This document shows, piece after piece, positions 1-8,201 of a DNA stretch of 64,000 nt. This DNA is from Pseudanabaena sp. ABRG5-3. Its GTDB lineage: Bacteria > Cyanobacteriota > Cyanobacteriia > Pseudanabaenales > Pseudanabaenaceae. The stretch lies in the NCBI RefSeq assembly GCF_003967015.1, contig NZ_AP017562.1, positions 88,085 to 152,084 on the forward strand, in the 5' to 3' direction. The notes beneath the pieces are model-generated. The model was given only the letters and a program-made list of their open reading frames with translations. It searched no databases and was not told the DNA's origin. Position numbers and translations under genes: made by a program. The first letter of the stretch is position 1. The number at the start of each line of letters is the position of its first letter.

Positions 1-141
1 AGCCTTGGATTGCTGATATTCATCAGGGTAGTAATACTGATACAGTTGCAGCATTGTCGCCCTTTGCTGGATTGCTTCTAGGTACTCCACGGCTTTATCG
101 GCGGTGCGTGCTGCTAGCCACTCGAATTTAGTTTTGTCCAT
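1..141 (-). CDS. Hypothetical protein, 3' end outside the window
   Basis: Reading on the minus strand from the ATG at 141, an open frame of 47 codons runs off the left edge. It starts MDKTKFEWLAAR and is rich in Gln and Tyr, with a likely amphipathic helix. It begins one base after the stop of the preceding gene, so it belongs to the same four-gene minus-strand run (911 to 1). I do not recognise the family. Its position downstream of two PRTRC-like genes makes it worth identifying from the flanking sequence. Confidence 0.5.
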   Translation of the reverse strand, partial: MDKTKFEWLAARTADKAVEYLEAIQQRATMLQLYQYYYPDEYQQSKA

Positions 142-142
142 C

Positions 143-394
143 TCAGAATCCTCGGATTGTCATCGGTGCGGCGATTGGGCTAGCTCTTTTCAGGTTGTCT
201 AATGTCCTCTGGATAGACAGACTTTGTGTTTGCGATTGGGTGGTTACTTCGCTAAAGTCTTCTATCCCGATTGCGCTTAGCTCAATTAATTGAGACCCTT
301 GCTGTTGGTACTGTTCAATCTCCCAAAGTATTTCTAGCAAGGGGTTGATTTCTTCGGGTACTTTCATCAAACTGGCGATCGCTGTCTCGCTCAT
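143..394 (-). CDS. Hypothetical protein, 83 aa
   Basis: This is a small acidic, mostly helical protein with no recognisable motif and no membrane segment. Its ATG overlaps the stop of the upstream gene by four bases (ATGA), which suggests translational coupling. It ends one base before the next start. It is the third gene of a tightly packed run transcribed leftwards. The function is unknown. The coupling argues that it works with the ubiquitin-like protein encoded just upstream. Confidence 0.6.
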   Translation of the reverse strand: MSETAIASLMKVPEEINPLLEILWEIEQYQQQGSQLIELSAIGIEDFSEVTTQSQTQSLSIQRTLDNLKRASPIAAPMTIRGF

Positions 395-603
395 ACTGCA
401 CCTTTTGTGCCTGCGAGTTTGCAGACATCAACGAGAATATCGCCGTTGGCTTGCACGGTTCTTTCGATTTTCGAGTTCTTAATGCCTTCAAAATAGAGGC
501 TGAGAGTCGCTCTAATCTGTTCGTCACTACTCCCGATTTCTGCTGGTACGGGAATCGTCTGTCCTTCAATCTTGATGTTATAGTTCACTGCTGTTTCCCT
601 CAT
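391..603 (-). CDS. Small beta-grasp (ubiquitin-like) protein, PRTRC protein C-like
   Basis: This 70-residue protein has a pattern I associate with PRTRC system protein C. It has an N-terminal strand pair (NYNIKIEGQTIPVP), a short helix beginning SSDEQIRATLSLYF, a second strand region, and a C-terminal GTKG followed by AV. PRTRC protein C is a ubiquitin-like protein found on plasmids beside E2-like, JAB-like and ThiF-like genes. The start overlaps the upstream stop (ATGA) and the stop overlaps the downstream start in the same way. The family call rests on length, motif order, the GTKG end and operon position, and needs a profile search. Confidence 0.5.
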   Translation of the reverse strand: MRETAVNYNIKIEGQTIPVPAEIGSSDEQIRATLSLYFEGIKNSKIERTVQANGDILVDVCKLAGTKGAV

Positions 604-911
604 AGTAAGGTCATCTGTTCTGGTTTTGATGATACTAAAGATCTGTTGGTGATGGCGATTGGTTCTAGGTTTTCTTCTTCAATGGTCGGGATTTGATTTG
701 CTAACTCACTGGCGGCATAGGCTTGGATTACCTCGGCTAAAGGTAATGGGATTGGTGCTAGTTCATTCAAACTTATCGTCCGAATTAGAGGCATCCCCTG
801 CTTTCGGCAAATGGATATTATGACCATTCTCTCGGTTGAGTCGTCTTCTGGCAATATTTCAATGCACAGCTTTAGTCGGTCTTTGTCTAGATCAATCGCT
901 GGGTTGGTCAT
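600..911 (-). CDS. Hypothetical protein, possible PRTRC protein E-like
   Basis: This 103-residue protein has an N-terminal half with the alternating strand pattern of PRTRC protein E (DRLKLCIEILPED then MVIISICRK) and a later proline-rich PIPLPLAEVIQAY segment. In PRTRC cassettes, protein E is usually encoded directly before the ubiquitin-like protein C, which is the order seen here. The C-terminal 40 residues are low in complexity and unassigned. It is the first gene of the leftward four-gene run. No strong hairpin separates it from the next gene. The identification is weak by sequence and somewhat better by context. Confidence 0.4.
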   Translation of the reverse strand: MTNPAIDLDKDRLKLCIEILPEDDSTERMVIISICRKQGMPLIRTISLNELAPIPLPLAEVIQAYAASELANQIPTIEEENLEPIAITNRSLVSSKPEQMTLL

Positions 912-992
912 GGCTTTTTTACTAATGAAATTATGGCTATCTTCGTTAGCACTGGCGCTAGCCGCTTTTAATAAGCATTAATTGAATTAAAA

Positions 993-1028
993 AACAGCAA
1001 AATCCTCATAGTTGAGGATTTTGCTGTT
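993..1028 (-). terminator. Rho-independent terminator
   Basis: A perfect 16-bp stem (993-1008 with 1013-1028) has a 4-nt loop. Read on the minus strand it is followed by a T-rich run. It lies 12 bases downstream of the 1040-1477 gene. Confidence 0.85.
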
Positions 1029-1039
1029 AGTTTGCTCGA

Positions 1040-1477
1040 TCAGGCGGCAAGTTGTCTGTACCTTGGCTTCGCGTTAGACTTGATGCCAACTGGAATCGGG
1101 ATACGTGCTGGGAATACTCGCAGACGTTCTTCTGTAAACACTCGAAACTTGGCGGTGTGATATCTACCGCTATTGCTTACAGTCAGGTACACTCGCTCAT
1201 CCAGAATTGCTTCGATGGTCGCGTCGGGTAGTTCTGGTCGTGGATACAGTGGAAATATATCCACATGTTCTTGCAAGAATAATTCTACTATCTCAACAAA
1301 GTGTTGTTTAGTCTGTTCCTTGTCAAAACTAGTAATCAATTTTGTCCCAAGCCATTGGGCAAATACTTTCTGCTCAATGCTGATCGAATATTTCTTGGCT
1401 TGAGCTACCCATTCAGTTCCTTGATTGGTGTTTCGAGTCGATAGCAAGCATTGATAACCTTTGTGAGTGTAAATCAT
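1040..1477 (-). CDS. Hypothetical protein, 145 aa
   Basis: This soluble protein has mixed alpha/beta character and a basic C-terminus (IKSNAKPRYRQLAA). I see no known catalytic motif, signal peptide or membrane span. The start is ATG at 1477. The gene stands alone between two strong hairpins, so it is probably its own transcription unit. The aromatic and basic residues in the N-terminal 40 residues could fit nucleic-acid binding, but this is a guess. The only context is SSB upstream and PRTRC-like genes downstream. Confidence 0.6.
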   Translation of the reverse strand: MIYTHKGYQCLLSTRNTNQGTEWVAQAKKYSISIEQKVFAQWLGTKLITSFDKEQTKQHFVEIVELFLQEHVDIFPLYPRPELPDATIEAILDERVYLTVSNSGRYHTAKFRVFTEERLRVFPARIPIPVGIKSNAKPRYRQLAA

Positions 1478-1530
1478 AGTTACTTTCTCTTTTTCTTAGC
1501 TGGGCAAGAGCCTTGAGCGATAGCGACTAA

Positions 1531-1584
1531 AAAAAGCAGAGAGCAATATTGATAGATATCTATCAATATTGCTCTCTGCTTTTT
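1531..1584 (-). terminator. Perfect 54-bp palindrome acting as terminator
   Basis: Positions 1531-1557 are the exact reverse complement of 1558-1584, with no spacer and a central GATATC. The ends are A5 and T5 runs, giving a terminator layout in both directions. It begins just below the SSB stop codon. A palindrome of this length could also extrude as a cruciform. Confidence 0.8.
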
Positions 1585-1587
1585 CAA

Positions 1588-1995
1588 CTAGAAGTCATCA
1601 TCGTAAATGGGTGATTCTTCATACTCTTCGTCTTCGGCAGACTTTCTCACAACATCAATGAAGTTCAGAGATTGGGCATGAATCACTGTCCGCGCATGAT
1701 GCTTCTTGTCTTTCTTGGACTTGTATTCTTCAGGCTGAGTCAGAACTCCTGTAACTTCGACAAAGCGTCCAGATTCTGCTCGCTCTTCGGCATATTCCGC
1801 AGTTCCATTCCAGCAGACTACTTTTACCCAAAGCGGTTCTTGGTCGAGCCAATTACCCTCTTTGTCGCGGCGAGGTTTGGGCTGTACGGCGAGGCTGAAG
1901 TCTAGTACGTCTTTGCCACTGGTTTTGGTTTGACGCAATTCGGATACGTTACCGACATAACCAGAGAGGACTACGAGATTAGTAGAATTACACAT
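1588..1995 (-). CDS. ssb: Single-stranded DNA-binding protein
   Basis: SSB coats single-stranded DNA and recruits replication and recombination proteins through its acidic tail. This 135-residue protein has the OB-fold pattern: NLVVLSGYVGNV near residue 5, DVLDFSLAVQ near 30, WVKVVCWNGTAEYAEE near 55-70, and the RFVEVTGVL strand near 80. The tail is highly acidic and ends YDDDF, a variant of the usual DDDIPF tip. It is shorter than chromosomal SSBs because the Gly/Pro-rich linker is brief. The ATG at 1995 has an AGAAGGA ribosome site. It is probably the plasmid's own SSB, and the Sak4-like ATPase gene upstream suggests joint work in replication or annealing. Confidence 0.93.
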   Translation of the reverse strand: MCNSTNLVVLSGYVGNVSELRQTKTSGKDVLDFSLAVQPKPRRDKEGNWLDQEPLWVKVVCWNGTAEYAEERAESGRFVEVTGVLTQPEEYKSKKDKKHHARTVIHAQSLNFIDVVRKSAEDEEYEESPIYDDDF

Positions 1996-2108
1996 GAGTT
2001 TTTTCCTTCTATTTAGGAATCAGGTCATGGACTTCTACGCGATAGCGTATCTTCAAAAAATCTTGAGACTGAACAGGTAAGGATAGGCTGCACTAGCCAT
2101 TTTTTTGA

Positions 2109-2495
2109 TTAGCATATCTTCAATTCTAATGCTTTGGCGATCGCTTCAAGTTGGCGAGTGCTATAGGGCAATGTGGGCAAGCCATAGAGCTTCTTAGCGA
2201 CTTGCCTAATGTGGTACGCCAATTTGCGGCGGCGTTGTTCTAGTCTAAGTTGTTCCATTGAATCGAATAAAACATAAATTTCGATCTGGAGTTCAAGGTC
2301 ATGTCTGATTCTGCCCAGTGAGTAGTCGAAGTGGAAACGACCTGATATCCCTTCTAGTGAAAAGGCGGAATCGGTTGAGCCAAAGCCAACTTTGGTGACT
2401 TCGCGTATACTGGTTTCGGGTTCGCCGCCGATGTGCCATACCACAAAGTGCTCTCCCACCTTGACATCGGCTCTGGTTGAGATGTGGTTGTACAT
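2109..2495 (-). CDS. Hypothetical protein, 128 aa
   Basis: This is an unassigned protein. The N-terminal half looks beta-rich (GEHFVVWHIGG). The C-terminal half is helical and basic (LRLEQRRRKLAYHIRQVAKK), which could bind nucleic acid. No signal peptide or membrane span is present. The ATG at 2495 is preceded by an AAGAA stretch. It is flanked by a hairpin upstream (2528-2566) and by SSB downstream, so it seems separately transcribed. The function is unknown. Confidence 0.6.
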   Translation of the reverse strand: MYNHISTRADVKVGEHFVVWHIGGEPETSIREVTKVGFGSTDSAFSLEGISGRFHFDYSLGRIRHDLELQIEIYVLFDSMEQLRLEQRRRKLAYHIRQVAKKLYGLPTLPYSTRQLEAIAKALELKIC

Positions 2496-2527
2496 ATTCT
2501 TCTTGGGTTGTTTTTAGCAATACCTAC

Positions 2528-2566
2528 AACAAAACCAATGATTGTGAGGTAATCATCGATTTTGTT
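2528..2566 (-). terminator. Hairpin, probable terminator
   Basis: 16-bp arms (2528-2543 and 2551-2566) have two non-Watson-Crick positions and a 7-nt loop. It lies directly downstream of the Sak4-like gene on the minus strand. Confidence 0.65.
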
Positions 2567-2593
2567 GCTTATTGTTAATTAAACTGGCTCTTG

Positions 2594-3766
2594 CTAGAAT
2601 TCCAGTTGACTGGCGATGTCTTTGGCAATTTCTGCATATTGACTTGGATAGCGCGAAGTCGATATCTCAATCAGATTTTGGGCTAGTTCGGATGTATATC
2701 CTTTTAGTCCTAACCATTCCTTCATCAGTGCTTCACAGACATCTTTGATTTGATCGGCGGTCATGTTTTCACTGTTGAATTTGGGCTTTGTGCCACTTGG
2801 ATCAGCTCCATAGAGATCAATGCTAGTCTCAATCACTTTGCTGATTGGTTGCTGGGTGATGGCTAATAATGCTTTGAAGGCGGCTTTGGCTGGATTATCG
2901 GTTTTACTGGAGTTGGGCTGTGTATTAATGGTTGGTTTTGTCTCTACGGCTGTGGCTAGATGCCCATTAGTGCTGGCAAGTTCGGCTGTATGACCATTAC
3001 GACTGGCGATTGCTGCTAGTTCTGGTTGTACCTGTGGTTGCTGGACAACGGGATTAACAGGGACATTGATCACTGGGACAAAAGTATGGCTGGGCGCTGG
3101 GGTGTCATCACTGAGCCATGTTTGAATCATTTCTGCAAACTTCTTTCCTGGTTTTGGAAAAATACCGTTGCTGATTTCAGGACATCTGCTTTTGGAGATC
3201 GTCAGTGTATTTTGGTCATCTAGTAAGCCACAGATGTCTAGTTCAAATTCGCTGCCTTCTTTTTGGATTGGGGCTGTGCCAATCTTGCGGACACTGGTGA
3301 TTTTCTGCTTGCCGCCAACTTCGACTGTGTTGTAGTCGTACTCGATTTTGGATCTCATTGTGGCAATGATGTGGCAACTGGAACTGATGATTTTGTCCCA
3401 TAGTTGCCGTTCGATTGGACGTACTCTTGCCCAGTTCCTCACGTCACTACCTACTGCATCTAGTTCGGCATACCAAGCATGGGATAACGAGTCGATGATT
3501 AGGTAATCAAATCCTGATTCTTCGGCACTTTCAATAGCGTTGTAATATTGGCTTGGCCCAAATTTGGTTAGTTCTAGCACTTTAAAGTTAAACAGGTTGG
3601 CATATTTACGGCTAGAGCCATATTCAGTGTCAATCAGTCCAATCTTTTTGCCCAGTATTGTTGCTAGTTGCAGAGCGGTGTAGGTTTTGCCACAGCCTGG
3701 GGGGCCATACAGTGCCATGCGGAGTTTGATGTTTTCTTTCGTTGCTTGCTGAAATGAGTAGGTCAT
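2594..3766 (-). CDS. Sak4-like RecA-fold ATPase (AAA_24 type)
   Basis: Walker A is GPPGCGKT at residues 21-28 of the chosen start, and a Walker B-like strand (FDYLIIDSLSHAWY) lies near residue 95. A further region, IIATMRSKIEYDYN, resembles the sensor segment of phage-type single-domain RecA-fold ATPases that promote annealing with SSB. The C-terminal half (after about residue 215) has a Pro/Asn-rich linker and a helical tail. The frame is open to 3931, but ATG 3766 is chosen because it has an AAGGAG site, and because the upstream terminator (3842-3882) and the neighbouring gene overlap any longer version. A nearby ssb supports a role in recombination or replication restart. Confidence 0.8.
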   Translation of the reverse strand: MTYSFQQATKENIKLRMALYGPPGCGKTYTALQLATILGKKIGLIDTEYGSSRKYANLFNFKVLELTKFGPSQYYNAIESAEESGFDYLIIDSLSHAWYAELDAVGSDVRNWARVRPIERQLWDKIISSSCHIIATMRSKIEYDYNTVEVGGKQKITSVRKIGTAPIQKEGSEFELDICGLLDDQNTLTISKSRCPEISNGIFPKPGKKFAEMIQTWLSDDTPAPSHTFVPVINVPVNPVVQQPQVQPELAAIASRNGHTAELASTNGHLATAVETKPTINTQPNSSKTDNPAKAAFKALLAITQQPISKVIETSIDLYGADPSGTKPKFNSENMTADQIKDVCEALMKEWLGLKGYTSELAQNLIEISTSRYPSQYAEIAKDIASQLEF

Positions 3767-3841
3767 AGATATTGCTCCTTGTTGAGTAAGTGGGTTTGAT
3801 AAATACTTGGAATTTTTCCTTGCGAACCTCGCTAGAGGAAA

Positions 3842-3882
3842 AGCCAGAGATAGGTGGCGCATCGCGCCGCCTATCTCTGGCT
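3842..3882 (-). terminator. Terminator of the VWA gene
   Basis: A 19-bp stem (3842-3860 with 3864-3882) contains one mismatch or wobble position and a 3-nt loop. It sits 11 bases beyond the stop of the VWA gene and upstream of the Sak4-like start. Confidence 0.8.
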
Positions 3883-3893
3883 GCAAATGTTTT

Positions 3894-5351
3894 TTAGATG
3901 CTGTATAAACAGTCGGATACTTCACTGTCATCTGTGAGGTCGTCTATTTCCACATAGCGATCGCACAGCTTGTTGATCGTGCTTTCGTAGTTGCCAAGGT
4001 TGCCACTGGTAATCAGGATGCCATAGCAGCTAAATTCATACTTTTTTCTGTCTATTTGCCATTGCTCCATGAATCTAGATGATGGGTTGTCTAGTCCGTC
4101 GGTGATTAATACCACATCGGCTTTCTTGGTTTGTTCGTGCTGTTGGATCGATACTAATGCTCCCGTTAGGGCGGCTGTAAAACTAGTGCTGCCTCCGTTG
4201 TAGAACTTTTCGATGCAGTCAATCACACGATTGGTATCGGGGATTTCGCCTGCAAAGTCATCGATCCGCTCCACGATGTCTGTGAAGTGTAGGATGCGGC
4301 AATGGCGCTTTTGACTCACAGCGATACTCAATAGGGCTAGGGCGATCGCTTTGCTCCAGATTTCTGCTTGACCTTGCATTGATCCACTGGAATCTAGACA
4401 AATGATGATTGGACCTCTGGCTAAAGGTTCGCGGCTGATTAGCTCTCGTTGCAGGAGCGATCGCTCAATATAGCCTTTGGCGAATATGGGGAATAGTGCG
4501 GGTTCGGTAAGCTTGACTAGCTCGCAAGGCAGTAGTCGGGTTAGGTCGTTGCCTGTGGTTACGCCGATGATTTCGGTTCGTCCTTCTTTGACTTTGCTGC
4601 GTTGCATCTTGGCAGCGATCGCGATTTTCTTGCCTGCGAGTTCAGCGATCGCTTGCAGTTTTGGCGATGCTTGAAGGCGCTGGGCGAGATGGATTTTATC
4701 GGCGATTTTGAGTTGGGTTTCGTTGCTGTAATTGCTGCTGCCGCTATAGGCTGATAGACTTTCGGCGATCGCTTGCATTTCTGCTTCGGCTTTGGCTATG
4801 CCAATTAGCAGTGCGGTTTCGATTGCGGCATTGCTAATGGAATCAGCATAAGCTTCACTTGCTAGTCGCGCTTCTAGTCCTTTTTGTTTTAACTGTTGAA
4901 TCTTTTGCATTAGCCCAGCATTGGGTGTTTGTCCTTGCAATGCTTCAAAAATACCCCGAAGCTGATTTCTGATTACTTCTGGGTCTTCTAGTGGTTCGGT
5001 TGGTTCGGGCAGCATTTCGACAATCGCGATACATAGGGCGGTTGCGCCAATACCTGAGAGAAATTCATCGCCATTCAGTCGGTTGCTAAATTGCTGAAAT
5101 ACTTCTAGTTCGCTCATCTGTTGATGTATGGCGATCCAGATTTTGTTCTCTGGTTTGATGGCGCTGTCTTCAAGTCGGTTGGGTTGGCGATCATACAGGC
5201 GATGATAGGTTTCGCTGACAAAGGTTTCAAAGTTGTAGACTTTGCTTTCGCCTTCTTCAATCACTTCGCTCAGTCTGGATGATTTTTCTTTGAAGTCATC
5301 TACACATAACTCTGTCCATTTCGGGATCACATACACTAAGGGTTCTTGCAT
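3894..5351 (-). CDS. VWA-domain protein, ViaA-like
   Basis: The N-terminal 290 residues are helical. A von Willebrand A domain follows with a complete MIDAS: DSSGSM near residue 320, the GGSTSF threonine near 386, and the TDGLDN aspartate near 417. In the ViaA family this domain binds a metal and partners a RavA-type MoxR AAA+ ATPase. That partner is encoded directly upstream here (5415-6632), with only a weak hairpin between them. The segment ALLSIAVSQKRHCRILHF matches the ViaA layout after the MIDAS. It is probably cytoplasmic, as no signal peptide or membrane span is visible. The client is unknown. Confidence 0.85.
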   Translation of the reverse strand: MQEPLVYVIPKWTELCVDDFKEKSSRLSEVIEEGESKVYNFETFVSETYHRLYDRQPNRLEDSAIKPENKIWIAIHQQMSELEVFQQFSNRLNGDEFLSGIGATALCIAIVEMLPEPTEPLEDPEVIRNQLRGIFEALQGQTPNAGLMQKIQQLKQKGLEARLASEAYADSISNAAIETALLIGIAKAEAEMQAIAESLSAYSGSSNYSNETQLKIADKIHLAQRLQASPKLQAIAELAGKKIAIAAKMQRSKVKEGRTEIIGVTTGNDLTRLLPCELVKLTEPALFPIFAKGYIERSLLQRELISREPLARGPIIICLDSSGSMQGQAEIWSKAIALALLSIAVSQKRHCRILHFTDIVERIDDFAGEIPDTNRVIDCIEKFYNGGSTSFTAALTGALVSIQQHEQTKKADVVLITDGLDNPSSRFMEQWQIDRKKYEFSCYGILITSGNLGNYESTINKLCDRYVEIDDLTDDSEVSDCLYSI

Positions 5352-5380
5352 TTTGATTCTCTATTAAGTTGAAAAAGATG

Positions 5381-5403
5381 AGAGAGTAGGTAATCTGCTC
5401 TCT
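5381..5403 (-). terminator. Short hairpin between the MoxR and VWA genes
   Basis: AGAGAG/CTCTCT arms enclose an 11-nt loop. It is weak and may attenuate rather than end transcription. Confidence 0.35.
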
Positions 5404-5414
5404 GTTGATTGTTT

Positions 5415-6632
5415 CTATGCGCCGTACATGATTTCACTGACTTTCGCTAGTAATGGTTTCTTCTTGGCTTCGATTTCGGCGATCGCTTGTTGGGCTTTCT
5501 TTGCCCTGTTCGGGTGCTGAGCAATCAAGTTTTGCAGTCTATCGATCATGTTTCGCATATCGGACAATACTCCTGAACCTTCGGTTGCCCAATCGTCTTG
5601 CTGTTTCTTGCTACCATAGGTAGGGCAGTTACCTAAGTCTGAAAGCTTTTCGGTAATGGCGGCGAGAATTTCTTGGGCTTGCATATTCACAGGATTACCG
5701 ACTTTGGCAACGATTTTCCTGATCAGTGCTTGTTCTCTGGGATGATTCCAGATCACATGGTTGAGAATTTCAAAGCTGTCTTCGCTTACTTCGGTTTCTT
5801 CTTGCAAGTAGGCATAGGCTTTGAGAATGGTGACAATCTGCACGTATTTTCTGGTACTGACGATGAAGTTTTCTTTCTTCAGTTCCCGTTGCAGGTCGAT
5901 TAGGGAGTCGATGACTGGGGCGGGGAATGTCACGTTTTTCACAGCGGTTTGCATTTGCTCTAGTTCTGCTAGGCTCAGCATGGTGGTGATTTGAGGAGTT
6001 GTAATGTTGCTAGTCTTTCGGAGCAGTAAGGTTCTCAGGTCTTCATCGCCTAGATAATCGACCATATATCTCAGGCTCAGCCGATCCCAGAATGCTCCGT
6101 CTTCTTCTCCATTTAGGAGTTCGTTGGAACAGCCAATCATGGTGATTAATGGTGATTGCAGTTTGGTTTTACCGTTGAGGAATTCTCGCTCGTTCATCAG
6201 TCCTAATGCGGAGTTGCGGACAATGCTATTTGCTTTGCCTATTTCGTCCATGAGCGCTAGGTGCGCTTCGGGTAACATGGCTTCGGTGTCGCGCACGAAT
6301 TTGCCTTTTTGCAGTTCGGCGAGGTCGGGCGCTCCTAAGACTTCTTCGGCGACGGTGGTTTTGGTCATCAGGTAATGAAAGAAGGTGGTTCCTGTGATTG
6401 CGTCTGAGACTGCTTTCGCGAGTTCGGTTTTGCCTGTGCCTGGTTTACCTCCTAAGAAAATATGCATTTTCGCCAGCAGTCCCACCATAATCAGGTCGAT
6501 CGCTTCGCTGCGGTCTAGGTAAACGTTTTGCAATTGTTCTCGCAGTTGTTGCAATTTCTCCAATGGTGATTTATTGGTTACGGTCAATGCGGTGCTATGT
6601 CCATTGGTCTGGGCGATTTCGGCTGTAATCAT
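5415..6632 (-). CDS. MoxR-family AAA+ ATPase, RavA-like
   Basis: Walker A is GGKPGTGKT at residues 61-69 and Walker B is LALMDE at 125-130. The FHYLMTKTT segment before it and the ALGLMNEREFLNGK loop after it match RavA closely, as does the sensor-1 region IGCSNEL. RavA-type MoxR proteins form hexameric chaperone-like ATPases that act with a VWA partner, and the VWA gene follows directly. The start ATG at 6632 has an AAGAGGAAC site. About 120 C-terminal residues are helical. The gene pair plus the upstream 346-residue protein looks like one functional module. Confidence 0.88.
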   Translation of the reverse strand: MITAEIAQTNGHSTALTVTNKSPLEKLQQLREQLQNVYLDRSEAIDLIMVGLLAKMHIFLGGKPGTGKTELAKAVSDAITGTTFFHYLMTKTTVAEEVLGAPDLAELQKGKFVRDTEAMLPEAHLALMDEIGKANSIVRNSALGLMNEREFLNGKTKLQSPLITMIGCSNELLNGEEDGAFWDRLSLRYMVDYLGDEDLRTLLLRKTSNITTPQITTMLSLAELEQMQTAVKNVTFPAPVIDSLIDLQRELKKENFIVSTRKYVQIVTILKAYAYLQEETEVSEDSFEILNHVIWNHPREQALIRKIVAKVGNPVNMQAQEILAAITEKLSDLGNCPTYGSKKQQDDWATEGSGVLSDMRNMIDRLQNLIAQHPNRAKKAQQAIAEIEAKKKPLLAKVSEIMYGA

Positions 6633-6665
6633 TGTTGAGTTCCTCTTAATCTTTGATATTGAATA

Positions 6666-6689
6666 GGGAGCAGCGCGTGGGCTACTCCC
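6666..6689 (-). terminator. Hairpin after the 346-aa gene
   Basis: 9-bp arms (6666-6674 and 6681-6689) have one position that pairs G-U in minus-strand RNA, with a 6-nt loop. It lies between two genes of the MoxR module and may be a partial terminator. Confidence 0.45.
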
Positions 6690-6700
6690 GCGATCCTTCG

Positions 6701-7741
6701 CTAGAAGCCGAGATCGAATAGGTTGTCTTCGGTAACTTCTTCTATTTCTGCTAGGTTGGTTTCTACTAGTTCAGAAATGATTTCTTCTACTTGTTTGGGC
6801 TGCTCTTCTGAAATTTCAACTGCTGTAGTGGTCGCGATTTCGTCCAGTACATTCAGACAACGTTGGCGCAGTTTGGCAAGTTTGTCGGTCAGTGCATCGG
6901 AGCGAAATTGCAATAGCTCGGATAGCATTTTGGTTTTGTCTTCTACTTCCCGATATACTTTGAGTTGGTTTTTCAGGGTGCTGCCTTTTGTCTCTGATAC
7001 TTTCTGTGGGTCTAGCAGTTCGTCTAGGTAACTGGACATCGATTGCACTTCTTTTTCCAGAGATTGCCTTGCAATGATGTCCATATCGCCGATGCCTGCG
7101 ATCGGCATCCAGCGGATGTTGTTTTCTCTGTGAATCAGGGGTAGCAGTTCACGGAAGGCGGTTAGTTCTAACCGATAGCTTCTTGTCACAAAGTATGTGC
7201 CACCTCGTTCTCGAAATGGCACTCCTGCTTTTTTGACGAACTCCGTCAGCATGGCACGGATTTCTTTGCTGGTGATTTCTTGGCTCCATGCATACCATTT
7301 GTCGAAGGTGGTTCTTGCCATATCAATCAGGGATTCATTTTCATGGCTCCAGTCTTCTCGGTTCCAATTGCTCGTCTCGTTGCTTTTATCAAAGCTATAG
7401 GAGGCGAGTTGGCTGTACCGCAGCTTTTTGTCTTTCTCGTTCTTGTTTTCTAGTACGAATCCATAGACTAATACGCCGTTATTGGAGATTTGACGGATTA
7501 AGAGATTGTGGTTGCTCAGTTGGGTCTGAGTTTTGGTGCGGGCATTTTTGAAGGCGCTTAGTTTGTTGGGGCTTTCGGGAAGGTAGCTGAAGTCAAGGTT
7601 GACTTGCTCGGCGGCTCGTTTCAAGGTGGCTTCACTTAGTCTGGTCTCGGCACTGATTGACCATGCGATTAGGTCGCCTAAGTATTCGGCTCCTTTGTCG
7701 ATCAATGCTTGCTGGGTCGCGATCATCGCTGCTGTGTTCAT
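6701..7741 (-). CDS. Hypothetical protein, third partner of the MoxR-VWA module
   Basis: This 346-residue soluble protein has a helical N-terminus, a mixed central domain (FRERGGTYFVTRSY near residue 185), and a long helical, probably coiled-coil C-terminal region (residues about 225-300) ending in a very acidic tail (LAEIEEVTEDNLFDLGF). I do not recognise the family. Its place directly upstream of RavA-like and ViaA-like genes, in the same orientation and with short gaps, suggests it is an adaptor or substrate of that ATPase. The start is ATG at 7741. Confidence 0.65.
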   Translation of the reverse strand: MNTAAMIATQQALIDKGAEYLGDLIAWSISAETRLSEATLKRAAEQVNLDFSYLPESPNKLSAFKNARTKTQTQLSNHNLLIRQISNNGVLVYGFVLENKNEKDKKLRYSQLASYSFDKSNETSNWNREDWSHENESLIDMARTTFDKWYAWSQEITSKEIRAMLTEFVKKAGVPFRERGGTYFVTRSYRLELTAFRELLPLIHRENNIRWMPIAGIGDMDIIARQSLEKEVQSMSSYLDELLDPQKVSETKGSTLKNQLKVYREVEDKTKMLSELLQFRSDALTDKLAKLRQRCLNVLDEIATTTAVEISEEQPKQVEEIISELVETNLAEIEEVTEDNLFDLGF

Positions 7742-7868
7742 GGCTTTTATCCTCTAATTTAGATATAGATGAGCGATCGCCTTTTGCAGTCCGCTAGGCG
7801 ATTGTTTGGTAGTAGTGAATTCGGTAGCGATTGCTTTGGGGCTTGGGATGGCTCTGATTGACTTCTGT

Positions 7869-8201
7869 TTACTTGATTCCCGACCCTAGTTTTCTGGTTG
7901 GTTCGGTACTCACATGGGCTGCTTCTAGCAGTTTTTTGATCTCTTCTGTATAGGGATCATCTTTAAACAGGTTTTCATTGAGATCTACCGTTCCGTCACT
8001 GCGAATTATCAATGATGGGTCAAATTTGGCGTGAGTTGGTCGATCGTGATGGCATTTGAATTCTGCTCGAATATCTCCTACAAATAGATAAGAGCCTTCT
8101 TTGCTCCGAGAGCTAATAATCTTTTTCAATTCCCAATGATATTTGCTGCAAATCTTCAGCATGGTTTTGATTTGATGGATGTTGCCTTTGATATTTTTCA
8201 T
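7869..8201 (-). CDS. Hypothetical protein, 110 aa
   Basis: The N-terminus is basic and helical (KNIKGNIHQIKTMLK), followed by a beta-rich section with a His/Cys cluster (FKCHHDRPTHAKF) that could bind metal. The ATG at 8201 has an AAGGAG site 11 bases upstream. That site lies inside the 3' end of the next gene upstream, with which it overlaps by 89 bases in another frame. The ribosome site supports it as a real gene. The function is unknown. Confidence 0.55.
   Translation of the reverse strand: MKNIKGNIHQIKTMLKICSKYHWELKKIISSRSKEGSYLFVGDIRAEFKCHHDRPTHAKFDPSLIIRSDGTVDLNENLFKDDPYTEEIKKLLEAAHVSTEPTRKLGSGIK

Noticed and set aside
2594..3931. Longer form of the Sak4-like protein starting at 3931
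   Set aside because: It would run through the terminator at 3842-3882 and overlap the VWA gene. ATG 3766 has a strong ribosome site.
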